Shown: positions 5,870 to 11,517 of the stretch, piece by piece
Layout of the letters: each line of letters starts with the position of its first letter
How positions within the stretch are numbered: the stretch's first letter is position 1
Source of the DNA: Peptococcaceae bacterium
GTDB lineage: Bacteria > Bacillota > Peptococcia > Peptococcales > Peptococcaceae
Direction: 5' to 3'
DNA length: 11,517 nucleotides
Assembly: GCA_017622155.1 (NCBI GenBank)
Contig: JAGARS010000166.1
Location: 1 to 11,517 of the forward strand
The notes under the pieces: model-generated
The model's input: only the letters and a program-made list of their open reading frames with translations
Told to the model about the DNA's origin: nothing
Databases searched by the model: none
Position numbers and translations under genes: made by a program

Positions 5870-7027
5870 ATGAAACGATTAGCGATATTGGGAGCTACAG
5901 GCTCTATCGGTACACAGACACTGCAGGTGGTAGATGCATTTCCGGGGCAGTTTGAAGTAGTAATTTTAGCAGGGCACAGCAACTGGCAGCTGTTGCTGCA
6001 GCAGGCGGAAAAGTATCACCCGGCCTGTATTGTAGTGACAGAACCGACTGCTTATGAAAAACTGAAACAGGAAAATCGTGATCCCGGCTGTGCGGTACTG
6101 TGCGGTATGCAAGGGGTACTTTCTGCACTGGATACCTATCAGATTGATATGCTGGTAGGTGCTATGAGCGGGGCTGCAGGGATTGAGCCAACGCTGAAAG
6201 CTTTGGAAATGGGTATTGATTTAGCACTTGCCAATAAGGAAACACTGGTGGCAGGGGGCGATTTGGTACGCAAAGCACAGCAGAAAAGCGGTGCCAAAAT
6301 TCTGCCGGTAGATAGCGAACACTCGGCAATTTTCCAGTGTATTGAGCCGGGGAGCAAATGCTTAAACAAAATTCTGCTGACAGCTTCCGGCGGTCCATTC
6401 CGCACATGGGATAAAGAAGCGCTGTATCAGGTAACACCTGCACAGGCTCTGAAACATCCAAACTGGAGCATGGGGCAGAAGATTACCATCGATTCGGCTA
6501 CACTGATGAACAAAGGGCTGGAAGTAATCGAGGCCAACTGGCTGTTTGGTGTGGATTATGACAATATTCAAGTGCTGGTGCATCCGCAGAGTATTATTCA
6601 CTCTATGGTAGAGTATGGTGATGGTACTGTGCTGGCGCATTTGGGCAAGGCAGATATGCGCATCCCGATTCAGTATGCGCTGACATGGCCGGAACGTGCG
6701 GCAAATCCATTCCCAAAACTTGATTTTACCAAACTGGCAGGGCTGGAATTCTTTGACCCTGATTACGACAAATTCCCTGCACTGGCACTGGCATTTCAGG
6801 CCGGGCGTACAGGCAAATCTGCACCGGCTGTATTAAACGGTGCCAACGAAATTGCAGTAGCGGCATTTTTGAAAGAACAAATTGGCTTTATGGATATTCC
6901 TGCACTGGTTGGCTGGGTAGTAGAGCAGCACAACCCGGTAGAAATTGAAAGTTTTGCGCATTTGTTAGAAATCGACCGCTGGGCGCGCAATCAGGCGGAG
7001 CTGTTTGTGAAAAACCACAAAAAATAA
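5870..7027 (+). CDS. dxr: 1-deoxy-D-xylulose 5-phosphate reductoisomerase Dxr (IspC)
   Basis: The 385-residue cytosolic enzyme rearranges and reduces 1-deoxyxylulose 5-phosphate to 2-C-methylerythritol 4-phosphate using NADPH, the committed step of the MEP pathway and the target of fosmidomycin. The NADPH-binding loop is GATGSIG (8-14). NKETLV is at 122-127. Metal ligands are D148 and E150 in LPVDSEHSAIFQ and E218 in MNKGLEVIEA, equivalent to E. coli D150, E152 and E231. The substrate-binding TASGGPFR (171-178) and HPNWSMG (196-202) segments are present, as is the C-terminal helical domain. The start ATG is 8 nt after AGGAGG (5856-5861). It supplies precursors used by UppS in the same operon, with IspG two genes downstream. 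Nothing is unusual in the protein. Confidence 0.97.
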   Translation: MKRLAILGATGSIGTQTLQVVDAFPGQFEVVILAGHSNWQLLLQQAEKYHPACIVVTEPTAYEKLKQENRDPGCAVLCGMQGVLSALDTYQIDMLVGAMSGAAGIEPTLKALEMGIDLALANKETLVAGGDLVRKAQQKSGAKILPVDSEHSAIFQCIEPGSKCLNKILLTASGGPFRTWDKEALYQVTPAQALKHPNWSMGQKITIDSATLMNKGLEVIEANWLFGVDYDNIQVLVHPQSIIHSMVEYGDGTVLAHLGKADMRIPIQYALTWPERAANPFPKLDFTKLAGLEFFDPDYDKFPALALAFQAGRTGKSAPAVLNGANEIAVAAFLKEQIGFMDIPALVGWVVEQHNPVEIESFAHLLEIDRWARNQAELFVKNHKK

Positions 7028-7051
7028 GGTTTGAAACGATATAAATTTTGA

Positions 7052-7073
7052 TGTGCCATTGCAGTATGGCATA
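7052..7073 (+). promoter_or_regulatory. Small hairpin just upstream of the rseP ribosome binding site
   Basis: TGCCAT (7054-7059) and ATGGCA (7066-7071) flank a 6-nt loop. A G-U and a T-A pair extend the stem to 8 bp. It lies in the 61-nt dxr-rseP gap, the longest within this operon. It has no following T-run, so it is not a terminator. It could affect translation or RNA processing. Confidence 0.4.
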
Positions 7074-7079
7074 AAGGAG
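7073..7079 (+). promoter_or_regulatory. Ribosome binding site deciding the rseP start
   Basis: AAAGGAG lies 9 nt before ATG 7089. It favours this codon over an in-frame TTG at 7053 that has no ribosome binding site and would add 12 polar residues before the first membrane helix. Confidence 0.8.
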
Positions 7080-7088
7080 CAGAAACGT

Positions 7089-8189
7089 ATGTTAACAGCA
7101 ATTGTGGCGATTATTATATTTGCCCTTTTGGTAAGTGCCCATGAATTCGGGCATTTTATCACAGCGAAGCTTTCCGGCATGTATGTACAGGAGTTTAGCA
7201 TTGGTATGGGGCCTCTGGTATTTGCCAAGCAGATTGGCGAAACCAAGTATTCTTTGCGTCTCCTGCCGTTAGGCGGCTTTGTGCGTGTACTTGGCGAAGA
7301 TGTGGAGGAAGAGGAACGCAGCGGTATCGAAGTGCCTCAAGATATACCGGCAGAGCGCAGATATCAAAACAGACCTGTGTGGCAGCGCATTATTTTTGCT
7401 GCTGCGGGGAGTTTCATGAATCTGGTGAGTGCGGTTGTTATTTTTGCATTGATGTTTATGGTTGCCGGTGAAGCCATTCCTATCGAAAACCCGGGTACAA
7501 CGATTTCAGCCGTGGTGGAAAACGGGCCTGCGCACGAAGCCGGTATGCTGCCGGGGGATACTATTGTAAAGGTTGACGGCATTGAAGTGGATACCTGGGC
7601 GGAATTGACCGCTGTAATCGGGCCGGCATCTGTGGACCGTCCTATGCATGTTGATGTAGAACGTGTGGATGAAGATGGCCTGGTTATGACAATTCCAATG
7701 GAAATTCAGCCGGAGTTAAGCGAAGATGGCTCAAAAGCAATGCTGGGTATTTATGCGCTCACAGCAGAACGCAAAGCTGTGGGACCGATTCGCGGGATTG
7801 CATTAGGTGCACAGGCTACCTGGGAAACCTCTGTGATGATGGTAGATGTGCTGGGTGATTTGTTTACCGGTAAAATAAATGTAATGGACGAAGAAGAAGG
7901 ATTGACCGGTCCGGTAGGGATTATTCGCATTATTGATGAATCTACGCAGCAGGGCTGGCTGTATGTATTTAATTTAGCTGCGCTTTTATCCATTAATCTG
8001 GGGATTATCAATATGCTGCCAATTCCTGCATTAGACGGCAGCAAGGTATTGCTGCTTCTGTATGAAGGCTTACGCGGCAAACCGATTGCCCCGGAAAAAG
8101 AAGGCTTTTTAAATATGATTGGGTTTGCATTCCTGATGACATTGATTTTGGTTGTAACATTCAAAGATGTTATGAATCTATTTGGCTGA
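7089..8189 (+). CDS. rseP: RIP metalloprotease RseP / site-2 protease family (RasP-like)
   Basis: The 366-residue intramembrane zinc protease cleaves single-pass membrane proteins such as anti-sigma factors, and in some species leftover signal peptides. The first membrane helix carries the zinc motif HEFGH (18-22). A short membrane-associated region with RLLPLGGFVRV (57-67) follows, then a second helix (about 103-127) and one PDZ domain (about 135-205) with GPAHEAGMLPGD. The last part has NMLPIPALDG (308-317), whose D316 is the third zinc ligand, and a final helix near 341-358. One PDZ domain rather than two resembles Bacillus RasP more than E. coli RseP, so the symbol rasP would also fit. 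No sigma or anti-sigma gene is visible here, so its substrate is unknown. Position between dxr and ispG is common in Bacillota and elsewhere. Confidence 0.95.
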   Translation: MLTAIVAIIIFALLVSAHEFGHFITAKLSGMYVQEFSIGMGPLVFAKQIGETKYSLRLLPLGGFVRVLGEDVEEEERSGIEVPQDIPAERRYQNRPVWQRIIFAAAGSFMNLVSAVVIFALMFMVAGEAIPIENPGTTISAVVENGPAHEAGMLPGDTIVKVDGIEVDTWAELTAVIGPASVDRPMHVDVERVDEDGLVMTIPMEIQPELSEDGSKAMLGIYALTAERKAVGPIRGIALGAQATWETSVMMVDVLGDLFTGKINVMDEEEGLTGPVGIIRIIDESTQQGWLYVFNLAALLSINLGIINMLPIPALDGSKVLLLLYEGLRGKPIAPEKEGFLNMIGFAFLMTLILVVTFKDVMNLFG

Positions 8190-8215
8190 TGCAGAATGCA
8201 GAGAAACAATAGAGA

Positions 8216-8221
8216 AGGTGA
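8216..8221 (+). promoter_or_regulatory. Ribosome binding site deciding the ispG start
   Basis: AGGTGA, complementary to the 3' end of 16S rRNA, lies 2 nt before ATG 8224; aligned to the full anti-Shine-Dalgarno this spacing is normal. It selects MLQYSGKRRQTTSF as the N-terminus over an in-frame TTG at 8182, which would overlap rseP and add 14 residues not expected in IspG. Confidence 0.7.
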
Positions 8222-8223
8222 AC

Positions 8224-9291
8224 ATGTTGCAATATAGTGGGAAACGAAGACAGACAACGAGTTTTACCATTGGCGGTGTTGGCATTGGCTCTGATTATCC
8301 GGTAAGTATTCAGTCTATGACCAATACCGATACCCGCGATGCACAGGCAACTCTGACGCAGATTGGTCAATTGGCGGAAGCAGGGTGTCAGATGGTGCGT
8401 GTGGCAGTACCCGATGAAGAAGCGGCCAGTGCATTGAAAATCATTTGTGCCGAAAGCCCGGTACCTGTGATTGCTGATATCCACTTTAATCATCGCTTGG
8501 CATTGATGGCTATGGATAATGGCATTTCATCATTGCGTATCAATCCGGGCAATATCGGAAGCGAAGAAAAAGTGCGCGAAGTGGTGAGTCAGGCAAAGGC
8601 TATGCAGATTCCTATTCGTATAGGGGTAAATGCAGGGTCTTTAGAAAAAAATTTACTGGCCAAATATCAGCATCCGACAGCAGAGGCGCTGGTGGAAAGT
8701 GCCCTGCGCCATGTACGAATTCTTGAGGATTTGAATTTTGATCAAATTAAAATTTCTCTGAAAGCATCTGATGTGCCGCTGATGATTGCAGCGTATCGCC
8801 TGATGGCCGAACAGGTGCCATATCCGCTGCATTTAGGTGTGACGGAAGCAGGAAATGCCAAACATGGCATTGTAAAATCTGCCATCGGTATTGGCACTTT
8901 ACTGGCGGAAGGGATTGGCGATACCATTCGTGTATCTTTGACAGGCAATCCGCTGCAGGAAATTCCGGTAGCCAAACAGATTTTGCGCTCACTGGATTTG
9001 TATCCAAAAGGGGTAGAAATTATTTCCTGTCCAACTTGCGGACGTACACAGATTGCTTTAGAACAGCTGGTAGATGCGGTAGATCAGATGGTGAGCAAAG
9101 TGGACAAACCGTTGAAGCTTGCGGTGATGGGCTGTGTCGTAAATGGCCCGGGTGAAGCCAGAGAGGCGGATCTTGGCATTGCAGGCGGCAAAGGTGAAGG
9201 TTTGATTTTCCGCAAAGGAGAAATTATTAAAAAAGTACCGGAAGAACAATTATTGTCAGCTTTTCAGGAAGAACTGGACAAGCTCTTATAA
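8224..9291 (+). CDS. ispG: 4-hydroxy-3-methylbut-2-en-1-yl diphosphate synthase IspG (GcpE)
   Basis: The 355-residue iron-sulfur enzyme carries out the penultimate MEP-pathway step, reducing 2-C-methylerythritol 2,4-cyclodiphosphate to HMBPP with electrons from ferredoxin or flavodoxin. The N-terminal TIM-barrel domain contains YPVSIQSMTNTDT (25-37), IADIHFNHRLAL (83-94) and INPGNIG (106-112). The C-terminal cluster domain has the three [4Fe-4S] cysteines C269 and C272 (CPTCGRTQ) and C304 (MGCVVNGPGEA), plus the fourth ligand E311, equivalent to E. coli C270, C273, C305 and E312. The length fits the compact bacterial two-domain form, without the long insert of plant enzymes. It is 34 nt downstream of rseP. 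A probable promoter for proS lies within its last codons. Confidence 0.97.
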   Translation: MLQYSGKRRQTTSFTIGGVGIGSDYPVSIQSMTNTDTRDAQATLTQIGQLAEAGCQMVRVAVPDEEAASALKIICAESPVPVIADIHFNHRLALMAMDNGISSLRINPGNIGSEEKVREVVSQAKAMQIPIRIGVNAGSLEKNLLAKYQHPTAEALVESALRHVRILEDLNFDQIKISLKASDVPLMIAAYRLMAEQVPYPLHLGVTEAGNAKHGIVKSAIGIGTLLAEGIGDTIRVSLTGNPLQEIPVAKQILRSLDLYPKGVEIISCPTCGRTQIALEQLVDAVDQMVSKVDKPLKLAVMGCVVNGPGEAREADLGIAGGKGEGLIFRKGEIIKKVPEEQLLSAFQEELDKLL

Positions 9292-9303
9292 GCAAGATAT
9301 AAT
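9275..9303 (+). promoter_or_regulatory. Likely sigma-A promoter for proS, overlapping the end of ispG
   Basis: TGGACA (9275-9280, five of six consensus bases) and a perfect TATAAT (9298-9303) are separated by exactly 17 bp. The -35 box lies in the last codons of ispG and the -10 box just past its stop codon. The predicted start is near 9310, leaving a leader of about 30 nt before the proS ATG at 9341. By consensus match it is the best promoter in the window. Confidence 0.7.
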
Positions 9304-9340
9304 AAATAAACTATAACATATTAGGGAGAGTAAGAATATT

Positions 9341-11047
9341 ATGAGAATGAGCAACGCTTTAATTCCAACATTACGTGATAATCCGGCTGATGCCGATACT
9401 GTCAGTGCACAGCTTTTGCTGCGTGCAGGGTTTATTCGCAAAAGTGCGGCAGGGCTGTATCACTATCTGCCTCTGGGCAAACGCGTTTTAACCAAAATCG
9501 AAACCATCGTGCGCGAAGAAATGGATGCATTCGGCGGTCAGGAACTGTTAATGCCGATTGTACAGCCTGCAGAACTGTGGCTGGAAACAGGCAGATGGCA
9601 TGCGTATGGTCCGGAAATGTTCAAAGTAACCGACCGTCATGACCGTCAGTTCTGCCTGGGGCCTACACACGAAGAACTGATTACCGATCTGGTATACAGT
9701 GAAGTAAATTCTTATCGTCAGCTGCCGCTGCGTCTGTACCAGATTCAGAATAAATACCGTGATGAAAAACGTCCGCGTTTTGGTTTAATCCGCAGCCGTG
9801 AATTTATCATGAAAGATTTATATTCTTTTGACCGTGATCCGGAAGGTTTGGATAAAGCATATTGGGATATGTATCAGGCATATACCAATGTATTCAACCG
9901 CTGCGGTCTGAAGTTCCGTCCGATTGAAGCAGACGGCGGTGCCATCGGTGACAGTCAGACACATGAATTTACCGCTTTGGCTGAAATCGGTGAAAATACT
10001 GTAGTATTCTGTGACCACTGCGGCTATGCGGCGAATATTGAAATCGCTCCTTGCCCTGCACCACAGCCAAAATCCGGTGATGAAGCAGAACTGGCAATGG
10101 AAAAAGTATATACACCGGATTCTAAAACCATCGAAGCAGTATCTGCATTCCTGAATGTACCGGCTGACAAAACAATTAAAACATTGTTCTTCCAGGCAGA
10201 TGATGAAGTAATCTGTGTACTGGTACGTGGCGATCGCGAAGTAAATGATGTAAAAGTACAGCGCGTACATCCATGCCTGTCTCTGGAAATGGCAGAAGAA
10301 GATGCAGTGGCAAAAGTAATCAGTGGCGGATTTGGCTCTTTAGGCCCTGTTGGTTTGAATAATGTAAAAATTTATGCTGATTTGGAAGTAGAACAGATGA
10401 CCAACCTGGTGTGCGGTGCCAACGAAGAAGCATATCATTTTATCAATGTAAATCCGGGTCGTGACTTTGAAGTAACAGGTTATTATGATTTGCGCATGAT
10501 GACCGAGGAAGACCCATGCCCGAAATGCGGTCAGAAAACTGATTCTGCACGTGGTATCGAAGTAGGTCAGGTATTCAAACTGGGCACAAAATACAGTGAA
10601 GCACTGGGTGCAAAATATCTGGACGAAAACGGCAAAGAACAGGTAATGCACATGGGCTGCTATGGGATTGGTGTAAGCCGTACAATGGCAGCAGCTGTTG
10701 AACAGTACAACGATGAAAACGGTATTATCTGGCCAAAATCCATTGCGCCATACCATGTAGTAGTTGTACCGATTTCTGCAAAAGACGAAGCACAGATGGC
10801 GATTGCAGAGCAGCTTTATGCAGAACTGCAGAAACGCGGTGTGGAAGTTATGCTGGATGACCGCAACGAACGTCCGGGTGTAAAATTCAAAGATGCCGAT
10901 TTGATTGGCTATCCGGTACGTATTACAGTCGGCAAAAAATCTGCTGAAGAAGGTACCGTAGAATATAAACTGCGTACGGAAGCAGATAATGAAGTAGTAG
11001 CATTGGATGAAGTTGTAGAAAAAACCGTTGCTTATATTTTTTCCTGA
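9341..11047 (+). CDS. proS: Prolyl-tRNA synthetase, bacterial type with editing domain
   Basis: The 568-residue cytosolic class II synthetase charges tRNA-Pro. Catalytic motif 1 lies around [15 protein letters not shown] (72-86), motif 2 is [16 protein letters not shown] (140-155) and motif 3 is GIGVSRTM (442-449). The INS/YbaK-like editing domain that clears mischarged Ala-tRNA spans about 235-390 and keeps its key lysine, K280 in DKTIKTLFF (E. coli K279). The anticodon-binding domain is C-terminal (about 470-568). Two CxxC pairs, C224/C227 and C393/C396, flank the editing domain and could bind zinc. The start is ATG 9341, 12 nt after AGGGAG (9323-9328); a second in-frame ATG at 9347 has worse spacing. 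Codon use is more biased than in neighbours: by hand count 35 of 48 Val codons are GTA, against 13 of 35 in rseP. It probably has its own promoter in the end of ispG. Confidence 0.97.
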   Translation: MRMSNALIPTLRDNPADADTVSAQLLLRAGFIRKSAAGLYHYLPLGKRVLTKIETIVREEMDAFGGQELLMPIVQPAELWLETGRWHAYGPEMFKVTDRHDRQFCLGPTHEELITDLVYSEVNSYRQLPLRLYQIQNKYRDEKRPRFGLIRSREFIMKDLYSFDRDPEGLDKAYWDMYQAYTNVFNRCGLKFRPIEADGGAIGDSQTHEFTALAEIGENTVVFCDHCGYAANIEIAPCPAPQPKSGDEAELAMEKVYTPDSKTIEAVSAFLNVPADKTIKTLFFQADDEVICVLVRGDREVNDVKVQRVHPCLSLEMAEEDAVAKVISGGFGSLGPVGLNNVKIYADLEVEQMTNLVCGANEEAYHFINVNPGRDFEVTGYYDLRMMTEEDPCPKCGQKTDSARGIEVGQVFKLGTKYSEALGAKYLDENGKEQVMHMGCYGIGVSRTMAAAVEQYNDENGIIWPKSIAPYHVVVVPISAKDEAQMAIAEQLYAELQKRGVEVMLDDRNERPGVKFKDADLIGYPVRITVGKKSAEEGTVEYKLRTEADNEVVALDEVVEKTVAYIFS

Positions 11048-11068
11048 TTGAGACAGGGTGTGATATAA

Positions 11069-11517
11069 ATGATGTTTAGCTTTGACTATGGTGAGATTTT
11101 TCAGTATGAGCTGGTCTTTTTGTTTCGCCTTTTGCTTGCCATGCTTTTAGGCGGTATTATTGGTGCGGAACGTGAACGGAAAAACCGCTCTGCCGGGTTT
11201 CGCACGCACATACTGGTGACTGTAGGCTCCTGCATGTTTATGATAGTATCCATCTCTATGCCGATGATGATTTCCACAATGCCAAACGGCATCGTGAATA
11301 ATGCAGACCCGGGCCGTATTGCAGCGCAAGTGGTAAGCGGCATTGGCTTTTTAGGTGCAGGTGCAATCATTCAGGATAAAGGGAAAGTGCGCGGGCTGAC
11401 TACAGCGGCCTCTTTATGGGTAGTGGCAGCCATTGGTCTGGCGGTTGGTGCGGGCATGTATTTGACCGCAATCTCAACAACATTCTTTTTATTCTTAATC
11501 TTATCTGTATTTGCAAA
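11069..11517 (+). CDS. MgtC/SapB family membrane protein (3' end cut off by window)
   Basis: The frame is open to the window edge and gives the first 149 residues. Hydrophobic helices lie at about 13-33, 47-66, 84-102, 110-130 and 134-149. Family signatures are RLLLAMLLGGIIGAERERKNR (20-40), then SAGFRTHILVTVGS (41-54), and DPGRIAAQVVSGIGFLGAGAI (80-100) followed by VRGLTTAASLWVVAAIGLA (107-125). MgtC of pathogens supports growth at low magnesium and modulates ATP synthase; many environmental homologues have no known role, so only the family is assigned. The start is ATG 11069 or the adjacent ATG 11072, preceded by a modest AGGGTGTGA (11055-11063). It lies 21 nt after proS with no terminator between, so cotranscription with proS is likely. 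Confidence 0.9.
   Translation, partial: MMFSFDYGEIFQYELVFLFRLLLAMLLGGIIGAERERKNRSAGFRTHILVTVGSCMFMIVSISMPMMISTMPNGIVNNADPGRIAAQVVSGIGFLGAGAIIQDKGKVRGLTTAASLWVVAAIGLAVGAGMYLTAISTTFFLFLILSVFA

Noticed and set aside
7028..7060. TTGAAA (7031-7036) as a -35 box for an rseP promoter
   Set aside because: No acceptable -10 hexamer lies 16-18 bp downstream.
7751..8257. Minus-strand open frame opposite the rseP/ispG junction
   Set aside because: It is antisense to two conserved genes, rich in Ser, Pro and Ile, with no recognisable domain; a codon-bias shadow.
9818..10270. Minus-strand open frame opposite proS
   Set aside because: The strong GTA/GAA codon bias of proS suppresses stops on the other strand. 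The translation is full of Tyr, Cys and Phe with no domain.
11048..11068. Terminator between proS and the MgtC-family gene
   Set aside because: The 21-nt gap holds no inverted repeat or T-run.

Overview
This window looks like ordinary core chromosome from a low-to-moderate GC anaerobic member of the Bacillota. The fit is closest to the Negativicutes or Clostridia, because of the gene order DUF116 - zinc peptidase - rsmB - rlmN and uppS - cdsA - dxr - rseP - ispG - proS, strong AGGAGG-type ribosome binding sites, and A/T-rich sigma-A-like promoters. The genus cannot be fixed from the sequence alone. I see no mobile element, CRISPR array, phage gene, tRNA or rRNA.

Region 1 (1-3396, + strand) is the tail of a tightly packed operon. 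It holds the C-terminal part of a DUF116 protein, a membrane zinc metallopeptidase (YugP/Zn_peptidase_2 family), the 16S rRNA m5C methyltransferase RsmB, and the radical-SAM 23S rRNA/tRNA m2A methyltransferase RlmN. Genes are separated by 15 nt or overlap by 4-8 nt, and the operon ends at a symmetric hairpin (3406-3441).

Region 2 (3442-4283) is a single minus-strand gene for a four-helix TIGR01906/DUF1461 membrane protein, convergent with rlmN. It shares the bidirectional terminator with rlmN. A 188-bp divergent intergenic region separates it from uppS. That spacer carries a likely promoter for each direction and a 10-bp-stem palindrome in the presumed uppS 5' UTR.

Region 3 (4284-11517, + strand) is an envelope and isoprenoid operon. 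UppS makes undecaprenyl diphosphate, CdsA makes CDP-diacylglycerol, Dxr and IspG are two enzymes of the MEP isoprenoid pathway that supplies UppS, and RseP is a site-2 intramembrane protease. ProS (prolyl-tRNA synthetase) follows and appears to have its own promoter inside the end of ispG. The window ends inside an MgtC/SapB-family membrane protein gene. Gaps are short (14-61 nt), so cotranscription is likely.

No stretch longer than 300 bp lacks a gene. I did not find a clearly new system. The most useful leads are regulatory (the uppS leader palindrome, the proS internal promoter, the symmetric terminator), a pair of CxxC motifs flanking the ProS editing domain, and the conserved linkage of an uncharacterised zinc peptidase and DUF116 protein with two RNA methyltransferases.
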